A stretch of 64,000 nucleotides of DNA from Vibrio fluminensis (GCF_015278125.1 NZ_JADILO010000009.1:62001-126000), one strand, 5' to 3'. Counted from the first letter of the stretch, positions 18,598 to 30,244 are shown. The notes: generated by a model from the letters alone, not told the origin. Made by a program: numbers and translations.

Positions 18598-18763
18598 AAG
18601 GATAAATAGAGAAAATATCACTGATAGTAAAACCGTATTGTTTCAGTACTTCAATGGCATCTTTTCTACTTTCCGCTGATACTTTCATCTCAGCGATCTT
18701 CTCACCATCAAAGTAGAGTATTCGATAATAGTTATCTAATTGCTCTTTTTTAATTGCTGACAT
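18596..18763 (-). CDS. Small conserved-looking 55-residue protein
   Basis: ATG at 18763 with CAGGAG six nt upstream, 55 codons, TAA at 18596-18598. The product begins MSAIKKEQLDNYYRILYFDG, continues through a charged helix-like middle (EIAEMKVSAESRKDAIEVLK in gist) and ends SIYP. It has a soluble beta-alpha look, with no signal or membrane helix. I do not recognise the family. The strong ribosome site and the shared terminator at its stop argue that it is real. Confidence 0.65.
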   Translation of the reverse strand: MSAIKKEQLDNYYRILYFDGEKIAEMKVSAESRKDAIEVLKQYGFTISDIFSIYP

Positions 18764-18892
18764 GCTACTCCTGATAATGTTGCCGCTAGTGACAATCCTC
18801 TCAATTATAGAAGGATAATTTCATAAGCGGCAAAGCTTCGCTGATTATAAATTAATATGCAAAAAATATTCCCGTTACAGTGTGCTGTATGA

Positions 18893-20505
18893 TTAAAGCT
18901 TAGTCAGGTTGTTGCTATTTTGATTATTGGCACGTTGTTTGTAGAGCTTTTTGATCAAGTCAACCAGCTTACGATTATTCCATTTATCGGGATGAGCACT
19001 GTACTGTTTAGTCGCCATCATGCTTAACTCCGCTAAGATCTGTTGCTCAATTTGGTCATTTTTGCCTTTTTGAGTAGTTAACCAGTGTTTGACAGCGTAT
19101 TGAATCTGTACCGTATCATTTGATTCAACCGTCGAAATGACCTGCTTAAACTCGTTAGCATGATTTTCCGTGGTTGTGTTTATCGCTGTGTTTTTGTTTC
19201 GCGAGTTAACATGCCAGAGCAACGTTATCAGCCATAACAGGGCAAAGAGTATGGTCAGGTAGGGCCAAAATCCACTCTGTGTTACCAATTGTTGAGTCGT
19301 GTTGATTGGAGCGCTTATCTCAGGGTTTGCTGTAATCGCGGCAGCCTCAATATTGAGCTCGACTCCGTCAACTTGGGTCTGTTTCGCCACATCGTTTTGT
19401 GTATCAAACCATGGTATTGATATTGGCGGAAGGACGGCTTTACCTGCATGTTGAGCAATTAGAACCTGTCGAATAGTCATTTGTGTTTGACCGTTATCTA
19501 AGGTTTTAAACTGTGGTTTTTCAGAATAGTGACGCACTGCATCGGGATATATCAATGAGATATCGGGAAAGTTTTCCGCTTCAATCCCTTGAATCGTTAA
19601 TGTAAGTTGACGAGTTATGGAATCCCCAAGCTTGAGCTCTAATGGTTGCTTGATTAGGCTAACAGGGTTGCCCTGATCATCGAGCCATTGTTGAGAGAGG
19701 GTGAGTTTTGATGTTGGTAACCAGACGAGATCAGAATCGGCAGGCTTCGCTTTAACGTCGATTGCCAATTGCTCAGGTGCGATTTTTACTGGTAGCAGTT
19801 TCGTTGTACCACTGCGATTGTTGCCAAAGACGAATGTGGCTTCAAATCCAAGGCTATTTAAAATATGAGAACCATTTTGAGTGGCAATAACTTTAAAGGT
19901 TTGATCGACTACCGTTGCTTCCACGCCATTAATAATGGTTTGGTATTGGTTGGGCTCTCCTTCTTGCTCAACTGTAAAGCTTTCCCCTGCTGGTGGCGAA
20001 ATTTTAACGTCTTGCAGGCGTCGCGGATCGGACTTAATAATTAAGCGAGTTTTTAGCTGAGTTGCCTCATTGGGATATAGGGATTTCTTATCCAACTGAG
20101 CTTGGATTGTGACGAGCTCGCTTGGTTTTGGCAAATCTTTATCTTGAGATACTTTAATGACTATTGGTTGCGAGCTTGCTCCATCAATGCTGAATGATGG
20201 AATACTAATGGTTCCTAATTGTTTTGCTTTTAACGCAATAGTCCACTCACTGCGGCTGCTACGTTTACCATTTACATAGTTTAGTGAGCTACCGAAACTC
20301 GGTTGACCCAAGAAGAATTGATTTTGCAGTACTGAAAAATCAATTCTGTCTGAATCAATTTTGTCATCATAGGTTAGGCGAAGCTGAAATACTTCCGCTT
20401 TCGTGACTTGGTTGCTGGAGACTGTCGCCGTTAAAGTGTTAGCCATAGCGCTAGTCAAACTAACGAAAAACAACACAGTCACGAGCAGAGTGCGAGTTAA
20501 TATTC

Positions 20506-20512
<7 letters not shown>
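18893..20512 (-). CDS. batD: BatD-family membrane protein
   Basis: 539 residues. Signal peptide at about 1-24 (ending SLTSAMA), a long beta-rich periplasmic region with repeated Ig-like folds (TATVSSNQVTKAEVFQLRLT near the start is the classic BatD opening), one transmembrane helix at about 415-437 (FWPYLTILFALLWLITLLWH), and a cytoplasmic helical tail. Bat proteins accompany MoxR ATPases and VWA proteins and have been tied to envelope stress or aerotolerance. It is the last gene of the operon and its ATG overlaps the end of batB (ATGGTAA), which implies coupled translation. Confidence 0.9.
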
Positions 20513-22307
<1,795 letters not shown>

Positions 22308-22315
<8 letters not shown>

Positions 22316-23276
22316 AGTTTCTTCTCACGACAAACAATATTAAAGCGAAGGCTAATGCTGCGGCTAACGGATAACGGAACCACTCTTGTTGTGGACGCCA
22401 GGTCTGTGTGGCTTGGCTTACTGGCTCTAATTGGTTAATGGTTTGGTATATCTTAGCGAGATCATCACTATTTCTTGCCCGGAAATATTGTCCACCAGTG
22501 ATTTCAGCAGCCTTACTTAATGTTGCTTCATCAAGATCTATCGCGGTATTCACTTTTCTAGAAAAGAAAAACTGTTTTACTTCCATCTCACCAGCACCAA
22601 CGCCTACTGTGTAAATCGTCGCATTATATTTCTTGGCGATTTCAGCAGCTTCAATTGGATCTAGTACACCGGCGGTGTTACTGCCATCGCTTAGTAACAC
22701 AATGACACGCTGCGGTGCATCACTGTCAACGAAAGTTTTCGTTGCAAGCCCGATCCCTTCACCGATTGCCGTTTTCGCACCAATCAGGTTAAGAACAGCT
22801 TGTTGGATTTGCTCACTAACTGCAGTCCGGTCAAAGGTGAGTGGCGTTTGTAAGTATGCGTGATCTGCGAAATAGACTAAACCTATCCGATCGCCTTGTC
22901 GCTGCTTAATAAAGTCGGCTAGCACGTTTTTGACGGCACTTAAACGGTCAATGTAACCACCTTGATAGAGCATATCAGACTGTTCCATAGAGCCTGATAG
23001 ATCGACGACGAGCATTAAATCACGATGCTCTGGATGATGAACTACCGGCTCTCCATACCAAACAGGGCGCGCACCAGCACAAATGAGGCATAGCCATATT
23101 AACACCGCTAATACTTTAATATGGTAATTTTGCGTTGCGGTAGCTCCGCCACTCCTTGGTAGATAGGGCAGATAAATTGGCGCATCAGATTTTGCTGGTG
23201 GCAGCAGAAAGTAGACCGCCAAAGGTAAGGGCAGTAGCAGAAATAGTGGCCACCATACAAATTCTAAACTTGCCAA
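22308..23276 (-). CDS. batA: BatA-type von Willebrand factor A membrane protein
   Basis: 322 residues. Two N-terminal helices (about 5-25 and 53-70), then a VWA domain with intact MIDAS motif MLVVDLSGSM (Asp, Ser, Ser), the threonine element LQTPLTFD and the third Asp in VIVLLSDGSN. A C-terminal helix (about 298-316) closes it. It overlaps batB by 8 nt and follows the DUF4381 gene directly. In Bat systems such VWA proteins probably act as metal-dependent adaptors for the MoxR ATPase. Confidence 0.92.
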
Positions 23277-23738
23277 TTATGCACTCCTTTTTTTCGGTGG
23301 TAATGCTTCGTCCACCCATTGGTAGCAGTGTTGCACTAATTCATCACCGTTTTCGATAATCTGTTTACTGTATAGAGCGCTTTGCCAACGCTCAGCGTTT
23401 GCTGCAAAGATTGGTGTGGAAACTTGAGAGTCCAAAAAGGTATACCAATCGTTCCCCGTTAGTTGGGCAATTTGCTCTCTTGGGTAATAACAGAGAGCGG
23501 CTTGGCGCACGAGCTCTAAAGCGGCGGCTGGTTGCTCTCTTTGAATGAGCAAGAGTGCGGTTTTTTTGGGCGCGAGGCGTTTCTTTCGCCAGCGTAGAAA
23601 GACGATCAATGCTATGATTATTAAGAAGCAAGCCCCTAGAGCGGCCCACCAACCCCAAGTAAGAGGAAACCAACTAGGAGCCTCCGGGAGTGCCATGTCA
23701 TTTAGAGGTAGTAGAGAATCGTTATTAGAACTGGTCAT
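23277..23738 (-). CDS. DUF4381 membrane protein of the Bat operon
   Basis: 153 residues with one transmembrane helix (about 26-48, TWGWWAALGACFLIIIALIV) followed by a basic RWRKKRLAPKK stretch and a helical cytosolic domain with YYPREQIAQLTGNDWYTFLD. This pattern is typical of DUF4381 proteins between DUF58 and BatA genes. Role not established. No gap separates its stop from the batA start. Confidence 0.9.
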   Translation of the reverse strand: MTSSNNDSLLPLNDMALPEAPSWFPLTWGWWAALGACFLIIIALIVFLRWRKKRLAPKKTALLLIQREQPAAALELVRQAALCYYPREQIAQLTGNDWYTFLDSQVSTPIFAANAERWQSALYSKQIIENGDELVQHCYQWVDEALPPKKRSA

Positions 23739-23742
23739 ACAC

Positions 23743-24660
23743 TTATCCAGATATTTGATTTAGCAGCAGTTGGTCACTACTCAAGGTACAAAAACTAATC
23801 CCTGTTTTGTGTGCCAGTGCTTTTAAGCCTTGTTGTTTATTGTTATACGCCGACGCAAGTTGTTGGCGTGACTGTTTTGATGAGAAATCTAGCCACTGAG
23901 TTCGATATCCATCTGATACTTTTTCACTTCCGCGATATGAAGTAGAGCCATATTCGAGAGGATCTGATATATGGACGAAGCGCACGCTATTGTGTTGTCT
24001 TAATTGGCTCAGTGAATCTTGCTCATCATCTTGTAGGCGAACAAAGTCACTGATGAAAACAATTTCTCCTCCTTTTGGTGCTAGTCTATGCAAAACTTGC
24101 AGCGCAGGTTTAAAGCTATGGGTTGGTTTTGTACGAGGTAGGTTCATTGCGTTACCGTGTAACTCTACCAGTTTTTGTAAAATCGCTAATGGCCCACGGG
24201 TGCGACTTATTGGTTTGATTTCAAATAGTTCAAATCCAGTATCAATGAGCGCGCCAACTCTGTCTTGCTGCGATACTGTAAGCCAAGCCACAATACTGGC
24301 CATATGAGCCATAAGAACAGATTTGAGCATCAATTTAGAGCCAAAAACCATGCTAGGACTTAGATCTAAGTAGAGGACTACTGGCTTTTCTCGCTCTTCA
24401 CTAAACAGTTTAGTATGGGGCTTGCCTGTGCGTGCAGTCACACGCCAGTCAATCGCTCGAATATCATCACCTGCTTGATATTGACGTGATTCGCTAAAGT
24501 CCATTCCCCGCCCTAATTGACGACTTTGATGATGTCCCAGCAGTTGTGACCAGATCCCTCGCGCGGGTGGTAACCACTTAATACTTTGGCTGCGATAATA
24601 AAGCAGCTCATCCAGGTTCAAATTTACGCCATCCGAATAGGGCGAGAATAGGTTGTCCAT
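23743..24660 (-). CDS. DUF58 protein of the MoxR/Bat operon
   Basis: 305 residues, soluble. The DUF58 signature is clear: YQAGDDIRAIDWRVTARTGK at about 65-85, then VVLYLDLSPSM, a degenerate VWA MIDAS. The family acts with MoxR ATPases as part of a predicted chaperone or metal-insertion system. Its ATG overlaps the moxR stop by one nt (TAATG). Confidence 0.92.
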   Translation of the reverse strand: MDNLFSPYSDGVNLNLDELLYYRSQSIKWLPPARGIWSQLLGHHQSRQLGRGMDFSESRQYQAGDDIRAIDWRVTARTGKPHTKLFSEEREKPVVLYLDLSPSMVFGSKLMLKSVLMAHMASIVAWLTVSQQDRVGALIDTGFELFEIKPISRTRGPLAILQKLVELHGNAMNLPRTKPTHSFKPALQVLHRLAPKGGEIVFISDFVRLQDDEQDSLSQLRQHNSVRFVHISDPLEYGSTSYRGSEKVSDGYRTQWLDFSSKQSRQQLASAYNNKQQGLKALAHKTGISFCTLSSDQLLLNQISG

Positions 24661-25616
24661 TATGCGCTACCAACCAGAGAGAGCAATTTATCAACCACTT
24701 TGTTAGGAGCAATTCCTTCAGCTTGAGCATGGTAGGTAAGCAATAGACGATGACGCAGTACCGGATAAATCATGGCTTGGACATCTTCAGGTGCAACGAA
24801 ATCTCTGCCGCTTAGCCAAGCATGTGCGCGGGCACAGCGATCGAGCGCGATTGTCGCGCGTGGACTGACACCTATTTCGATCCAATCAGCGAGTGTTTGA
24901 TCGTAGGTTTCAGGTTGGCGAGTCGCCATAATTAGGCGAATAATATATTGCTCAATGCCTTCTGCCATATGAATGTTGAGTACTTCTTGGCGAGCTTGGA
25001 ATACGGTATTTTGTGTTAGCTTTGGCGGTGTCTGCGCGGTTTGACCTTTCGCTTCGCCTCGGTTTAAGCGCAAAATTGCCAGTTCATGCTCCGCATCAGG
25101 GTAATCCACATTGAGATGGAGCAGGAAGCGGTCAAGTTGAGCTTCTGGTAGTGGATAAGTACCTTCTTGCTCGATAGGGTTTTGAGTCGCCATGACTAAA
25201 AATAGATCAGGCAATTGATAGGTTTTTCGTCCCGCGGTGATCTGTTTTTCTGCCATGGCTTCAAGCATTGCTGCTTGAACTTTTGCTGGCGCACGGTTGA
25301 TTTCATCCGCCAGAATTAAGGAGTTGAAAATTGGACCCGCTTGGAATTTAAACTCGCCAGTTTCCGGACGGAAAATATCGGTACCGGTCAGATCGGCTGG
25401 AAGCAAGTCTGGGGTAAATTGAATTCGATGGAAATCGCCTTCAATGCAATCAGCAAGAGATTTAACCGCTCGAGTTTTTGCTAGTCCCGGAGGACCTTCA
25501 ACCAAAATGTGTCCATCGGCAAGAAGGGCAACCAATAATTGTTTTACCAAATCGCGCTGACCGACGACTTGGCTTTCTAGGTACTCTTGTAGCTGACTAA
25601 ATGCAGTTGATGTCAT
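24660..25616 (-). CDS. MoxR-family AAA+ ATPase
   Basis: 318 residues. Walker A GPPGLAKT (about 40-47), Walker B LILADEINRA, sensor ATQNPIEQEGTYPLPEAQLD and the C-terminal lid with SPRATIALDRCARAHA are all present. AGGAAT precedes the ATG at a good distance. MoxR ATPases act as chaperones that activate partner complexes, here the downstream DUF58/Bat membrane proteins. It is the first gene of the operon. Confidence 0.95.
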   Translation of the reverse strand: MTSTAFSQLQEYLESQVVGQRDLVKQLLVALLADGHILVEGPPGLAKTRAVKSLADCIEGDFHRIQFTPDLLPADLTGTDIFRPETGEFKFQAGPIFNSLILADEINRAPAKVQAAMLEAMAEKQITAGRKTYQLPDLFLVMATQNPIEQEGTYPLPEAQLDRFLLHLNVDYPDAEHELAILRLNRGEAKGQTAQTPPKLTQNTVFQARQEVLNIHMAEGIEQYIIRLIMATRQPETYDQTLADWIEIGVSPRATIALDRCARAHAWLSGRDFVAPEDVQAMIYPVLRHRLLLTYHAQAEGIAPNKVVDKLLSLVGSA

Positions 25617-26070
25617 GAGTGATTCCTGTCTCCTAGCTTATCTCGATGGTGAGTTTTCTGGTGTAGCTACTGTTACTATTTAGCCTTAATCAAGCGTAAT
25701 GCCACTTAAGTAGTTGAGCTGCTAATCTGCTTAGAAATTCTGGATAAATTGATACCATAATCAGGAGCTTAAGCAATAGTAAATCAGATTATTCTCTGCG
25801 TTTTTCGATAAATTTACTTAAAGCGAACCTTACTATTTAGTGTTTGTGTAAAAAAACGCCATACGATTTCGTTTGTTACGCTTGTTATTGGTAGCTGAGT
25901 AAAGTTTTGAAAAAACAATCGCTACATTAGTGAGTCTGGTCAGTAAATCATAGTGTTATGTCATCAATTATAGTTTGCTACTTTGATGTGCTACAGCGCA
26001 CTAACTCTAGAATATCGCCCCTGAAATGAGTAAACTGAGCGAAGTTTGTTTTTATAGGTAAGTGAAAGTC
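25617..26070. other. Divergent intergenic region upstream of moxR
   Basis: About 450 AT-rich nt between moxR and a small plus-strand gene. It must contain both promoters. No convincing open frame, hairpin or named motif was found. Confidence 0.4.
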
Positions 26071-26271
26071 ATGAGTGATTTTGAAAAAGAACTAGAAGCG
26101 ATGACTCAGCAAGTTGCTGATGAGCCGGAAGTGGCGTTGCCATCAATTGATGAGCAAAAAGCCATTGCTGCTGAGCTTAAGCGTCTAGAAGAAGCGGGTG
26201 AGTTAACCCCTGAAGTATTAGAGCAGTACTTCGGTAAGTTTTACAGCAAGACAGACACGCCAATTCATTAA
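26071..26271 (+). CDS. Small acidic cytosolic protein, unknown function
   Basis: 66 residues from the ATG at 26071; a GTG at 26062 is in frame but too close to the AGG at 26056. It is rich in Glu and Lys and predicted helical (MSDFEKELEAMTQQVADEPE, then EEAGELTPEVLEQYFGKFYS). No signal or membrane segment. The codon pattern and single clean frame suggest a real gene. I do not recognise a function. Confidence 0.7.
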   Translation: MSDFEKELEAMTQQVADEPEVALPSIDEQKAIAAELKRLEEAGELTPEVLEQYFGKFYSKTDTPIH

Positions 26272-26564
26272 TTTATCTGCGATGTTGTTTGAAAGCGCTG
26301 CTATCTGCCGCGCTTTTTGTTTATCTGCGATAGTTAAAAACCACTCTGAGTTGGGCTATCAGCTGCAAGTTATCATTTATGTGATGACATTTTTTCTTAC
26401 ATTTAATAAAAATGAAATTTATCGCTTAGCAAAGTGGTGTTTTTATAGACATCTATATAAAGCTCAATATGATTGTCGAAGTTAACTAAAGGCTCTGTTT
26501 TATAAAATTTACAGTCCTTAAGTTTATAAGTCGAAAAATCCAATTTATATAGCGGTCTAGATGC

Positions 26565-27233
26565 ATGTTTAATTTAATAAAGAGCTTTTTTTTCGCACCA
26601 AAGTGGGCTCTAGCGGTGTTTTACGCTCCTTGCGTTCTAATTCTTTTTATAGCTTTGTTAGTGAGTGAAAAGTTTGGGTTTCCAATTTCGCTGTTAACTA
26701 AAGATCCTCTTTCTTTTACAACGTTGCACCCACTAACAGGCGCTATTTCCAATATCGGCATTCTATTGTGGGCATTCTCTTTTGCTATTGGGTGTTTCAG
26801 TTTTGCGCTATTGAAAGCCCTTGGCAGTAAGAGAGAGGTCATCGGTTTTATTCTTTACGGCGTAATGATTAGCGCGATCTTTATGTTTGATGACTTGTTC
26901 ATGGTGCATGAATGGTTAGTACCAAAATTGTTTGGGCTCGATGAGAAAGTGGTGATGGCTTTATATGCGTTTATACTCTGTTGCTATGTTGCTATTTATC
27001 GAAAAAGAATATTGAGTCACGATATTACGTTTTTATTTGTTTTCTTTGGTGGTTTAGGTACCTCAGTATTGATTGATGCGGTTCCCGATACTTACTTCTC
27101 TCATCATTATATATTGGAAGATGGGGCTAAATTTGTTGGGATTGTCAGTTGGTTAGCCTATCAGTTTACTCAATGTTTGTTTGAATTGAGGAGTGCAATA
27201 CATGCCAAAGAAGATCTGCTATCCAATGGCTAA
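26565..27233 (+). CDS. Unknown polytopic membrane protein
   Basis: 222 residues with about six hydrophobic segments. Acidic and His residues lie in or near the membrane: IFMFDDLFMVHEWL at about 105-118 and YILEDGAKFVGIVSWLAYQF near the C-terminus. The layout (acidic-His motif mid-protein, acidic-Asp-Gly motif in the last helix) recalls the unknown protein at 5928, but I cannot show homology. No operon partner. Function unknown. Confidence 0.75.
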   Translation: MFNLIKSFFFAPKWALAVFYAPCVLILFIALLVSEKFGFPISLLTKDPLSFTTLHPLTGAISNIGILLWAFSFAIGCFSFALLKALGSKREVIGFILYGVMISAIFMFDDLFMVHEWLVPKLFGLDEKVVMALYAFILCCYVAIYRKRILSHDITFLFVFFGGLGTSVLIDAVPDTYFSHHYILEDGAKFVGIVSWLAYQFTQCLFELRSAIHAKEDLLSNG

Positions 27234-27328
27234 CAATTGGATAGCACACAATAAATTTTCAACGTTATTAATATATACTTTTAAAATTACCTTGTTGTTT
27301 TATCAATTAATATTTGCCAATAGAGTTT

Positions 27329-27368
27329 ATACCCAAGCAAACGGTTTTTCTTGAGATTGCTTGGGTAT
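27329..27368. repeat. 12-bp inverted repeat, possible dispersed Vibrio palindrome
   Basis: Perfect arms ATACCCAAGCAA and TTGCTTGGGTAT surround a 16-nt loop containing a T5 run and CTTGAGA. Sequences of the CTTGAG...GCTTGGGTAT type are, from memory, frequent between genes in Vibrio genomes. It lies between two convergent genes and may also end transcription. Confidence 0.55.
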
Positions 27369-27409
27369 TGAAACGGCTAACACAAACACGTTTATGTGTG
27401 GTTATCTTC

Positions 27410-27787
27410 CTAAGGACACAAAACACCTTCGTGTGGAATTCCACTGACTAAGTAGTCGCCGCGTGGATTATGGTGGATTTTGCCGTGCCAAACCTCTCCG
27501 TTCTTCAACTCGACCTCGAATGCAAAGTAGCGACCATCCATATTGAGCGTGCGAATTTGTAGTACTTGCTTAACGGGTGAATCAGCCTCGATATTTTGAG
27601 TAAATCGGTTAAACGCTTGATGCACATCTGCGGTTAATTTGGCTTCTTTCCAAGTTGAATACTTCTTATCTGTGCTGCAGTCGCTCATTTTCGTCTTTGT
27701 AGTATCAGCGGTCTCATTTTCGTGATTGGCTGCGTAGCCATGAATAGCAAAAAGTGTCAGACCAACTGCCAATAAAATTTTATTCAT
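27410..27787 (-). CDS. Secreted cystatin-like protein, copy 1
   Basis: 125 residues from the ATG at 27787, with GAGGGAAG upstream; the in-frame extension to 27820 was rejected. Signal peptide ends near residue 20 (IHGYA). The mature part has a single domain with helix (KLTADVHQAFNRFTQN) and strands (VLQIRTLNMDGRYFAFEVEL, then NGEVWHGKIHHNPRGDYLVS), the order of a cystatin fold, and ends LCP. It is clearly paralogous to the next gene: WHG, then PRGDYL / IRGDYL and the terminal LCP are shared. Function unknown; cystatins are cysteine-protease inhibitors. Confidence 0.75.
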   Translation of the reverse strand: MNKILLAVGLTLFAIHGYAANHENETADTTKTKMSDCSTDKKYSTWKEAKLTADVHQAFNRFTQNIEADSPVKQVLQIRTLNMDGRYFAFEVELKNGEVWHGKIHHNPRGDYLVSGIPHEGVLCP

Positions 27788-27996
27788 AGATGCTTCCCTC
27801 GCGAGCGATAAATTAGGCAAAAATTACGTTTTGCATAGATTTAATGTGAGCGCTACTGTGACTGTTGTCAAAAAATGCCCTGAAATATCTTTAATCTATC
27901 GGTATGGGAATGAATAGGAAATGAGAAGGGATTGGAGCGCTTAGTGGTAAATGAGTTTAAGACTAAGCGCATATGTATTCTTTCTATGGCGAAAGA

Positions 27997-28359
27997 CTAT
28001 GGGCAAAGTTTGCCTTGTTGAGCAACGCTATCAATTAGATAGTCACCACGAATGTTGCGGTAAACTACGCCATGCCAGTACTGACCATTTTCCAGTTTTA
28101 CTTCAATAGCGTAATTGATGCCGTTCACGACTTGAGTACGAACGTGAGTGACTTCTTCAAGAGGTGAAGCATTGTTCATGCGATCCATCAATGTGTTGAT
28201 GGCTTGCTGCACTTCCGGGGTAATCTCAGCATCTTGCCAACCACCTGGCATATTTGCCGTTTGGCACATAGGTGATACTGGTTTTTCCGGTTCTGCGTGG
28301 TAGCTACAGCCACTCAGTGCCGCAAGAGCAAGCGCGCTAATGATAAAGGTACGACTCAT
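27997..28359 (-). CDS. Cystatin-like lipoprotein, copy 2
   Basis: 120 residues. Lipoprotein signal with lipobox LSGC (Cys at about 18). A helix (EVQQAINTLMDRMNNA) and strands follow. QVVNG at about residue 77 fits the QxVxG loop that cystatins insert into papain-type proteases, and GDYLIDSVAQQGKLCP closes the domain. Copy 1 lacks QxVxG (it has LNMDG) and has a cleavable rather than a lipid signal. The two genes are 209 nt apart on the same strand, so they arose by tandem duplication and diverged in location signal. Protease inhibition is inference. Confidence 0.78.
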   Translation of the reverse strand: MSRTFIISALALAALSGCSYHAEPEKPVSPMCQTANMPGGWQDAEITPEVQQAINTLMDRMNNASPLEEVTHVRTQVVNGINYAIEVKLENGQYWHGVVYRNIRGDYLIDSVAQQGKLCP

Positions 28360-28593
28360 GTGTTCTCCTTACTTGAGTTGACTGCTCAAGTGATTTTTTG
28401 TTTTGTTGTCAATGTGAGCTCAGTTGCGTTTATTGTCAAAGTTATTTTATCGGTGTACGTCATATCAGCGTTAAAATTCACACGATGGCAGTTAGATTGA
28501 TGACGTGTGGATTGAATGTATTAGACTTTAGCTAACTGTACTAACCGCGTAGGAAGCACGTACAACAGGTGTTGGACAAGAATAGGGAAAGTT

Positions 28594-29427
28594 ATGAGGC
28601 GCTGGTTGCTATTATTGCTGTGTTCGGTGGGATTAGTTGGATGCGGCACTAAATTGGTTTACGACAATTTAGATTGGTTTGCGATCCAATACGTCGAGGA
28701 TTTTGTTGATCTCGACAACAGTCAGCAAGCGCTGCTTAGACAGTCAATTCAAACAGCGACACCATGGCATCGCTCGCAAGAAATACCGATTTACATTAAT
28801 CATCTTGATGAGCTGCTTAAGATCAATCCTTCTCAGTTAACGGTTGCCGATTTAGTCGAGCAACAAGAAACTTTTCGTCAGCACTCGCTGCGCTTAGCAG
28901 ACCATTTTTTGCCTACGATTACCCGAATTATCTCTGAATTGAGTGATGAACAAGTAGAACAATTAATGGATGAAATCCGAGTCCGACATGTTAAGTACAA
29001 GCAAAAATACCAATCTAATTCGGAGCAAGAGTTGCGTAACCTCTACCGCCAGCGTGTGGAAGAAAACTTGCAGAATTGGTTAGGGGAGTTGACCCAAGAG
29101 CAGCAGGTAATTGTCGAAGCGTGGTCTCAACAGTGGTTGGTGACGACTCCGTTGTGGGTTGAGTATCAAACCCAGATTAGAGTTGAGCTGAGTAAAATGT
29201 TTGCTGAGCGTCGTAATTCTGAACAACTCAAAGCTCTAATGCGTGAGCTTATTTTTCGTCCTCAACAGTATTATACGCCTCAGTTAGCTAAGCTAATTGA
29301 TTTAAACACCCAAACGGGTCAGAGATACTTTGTGCAAATTATAAATCTAATGACGCCAAAACAAATCCGTAACGTTAAAAGTGAATTAGAAGATTGGCGC
29401 GAGATAGCTATGGATTTAACGCTTTAA
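28594..29427 (+). CDS. DUF6279-like lipoprotein
   Basis: 277 residues. The lipoprotein signal ends LVGC with Cys at about 17. KLVYDNLDWFAIQYVEDFVD, then LDNSQQALLRQSI and a helical, Glu/Gln-rich body are typical of the DUF6279 family. Probably anchored in the outer or inner membrane facing the periplasm. Function unknown. A TauE/SafE-type transporter follows after 76 nt, perhaps in the same transcript. Confidence 0.82.
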   Translation: MRRWLLLLLCSVGLVGCGTKLVYDNLDWFAIQYVEDFVDLDNSQQALLRQSIQTATPWHRSQEIPIYINHLDELLKINPSQLTVADLVEQQETFRQHSLRLADHFLPTITRIISELSDEQVEQLMDEIRVRHVKYKQKYQSNSEQELRNLYRQRVEENLQNWLGELTQEQQVIVEAWSQQWLVTTPLWVEYQTQIRVELSKMFAERRNSEQLKALMRELIFRPQQYYTPQLAKLIDLNTQTGQRYFVQIINLMTPKQIRNVKSELEDWREIAMDLTL

Positions 29428-29503
29428 GTTTGGCTAAAGTTGAATATCGCCCAAAAATCATTTCGATACAATAGGGCAAGACAAACGGAGTAACGAGGTA
29501 TAC

Positions 29504-30244
29504 ATGGATTGGTGGGTGTTGGTTGTCGCAGGTGTGTTTGGTGGAGTTTTGAATAGTGTCGCTGGTGGCGGCAGCTTTATTACTTTTCCTGCACTGATGT
29601 TTGTTGGTATTCCTCCAATTATGGCTAACGCGACCAATACTTTTGCCGTTAGTGCTGGTTATGTCAGTGGCGCTTATGGTTTTCGCCATGATATTGCGAA
29701 GCAACCAGAAGTTGTTTTACCGATTATTTTGTTGAGCTTGCTTGGCGGTGCCCTAGGCGCCATTCTCCTGCTTAATATATCCGACCAACTGTTTGCACAA
29801 GCTATTCCTTGGCTTCTTCTATTTGCTACTTTCTTGTTTGTTGCCGGTGATAAGCTCAGTCAGCATCTTGCTCAGTACCACGGTGCTCGTATCCTATTGG
29901 CGCTTATGTTGGTGCTCGTGAGCGCATACGGTGGATTTTTTAATGCTGGGTTAGGTATTGTGGTACTTAGCTATCTTGTCATTGCTAATTACACGGACAT
30001 CAATCAAATGAATGGCCTAAAATTGCTTGTTTCTAGTTGCGTATCCCTTAGCGCGGTGGCGGTATTTTTCTGGCAGGGCGTGATAGAGTGGTTGCCAGGT
30101 TTGGCCGTTCTCGTCGGTAGTGTGATTGGTGGTTACATCGCAGCACGCGCTTCGCGTCAAATTAATCCTAGCTACGTGCGTAATTTTGTCACTCTATCGA
30201 GTGTTGGGATGACGTTGTACTTTTTTGTTGATGTCTATGCATAG
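29504..30244 (+). CDS. TauE/SafE (TSUP) family sulfite/anion exporter-like protein
   Basis: 246 residues with about eight hydrophobic segments. The N-terminal motif GGVLNSVAGGGSFITFPALM (about 13-33) and the second repeat GGFFNAGLGIVVLSYLVIAN (about 144-163) are the internally duplicated signature of the family. NATNTFAV is also typical. These carriers move sulfite, sulfonates or other small anions; the substrate here is not evident. Start chosen at the ATG after a GGAGTAACGAGG-like ribosome site. Confidence 0.9.
   Translation: MDWWVLVVAGVFGGVLNSVAGGGSFITFPALMFVGIPPIMANATNTFAVSAGYVSGAYGFRHDIAKQPEVVLPIILLSLLGGALGAILLLNISDQLFAQAIPWLLLFATFLFVAGDKLSQHLAQYHGARILLALMLVLVSAYGGFFNAGLGIVVLSYLVIANYTDINQMNGLKLLVSSCVSLSAVAVFFWQGVIEWLPGLAVLVGSVIGGYIAARASRQINPSYVRNFVTLSSVGMTLYFFVDVYA

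Noticed and set aside
26282..26485. Possible 67-codon gene
   Set aside because: No ribosome site and Cys/aromatic-rich composition unlike neighbouring genes.
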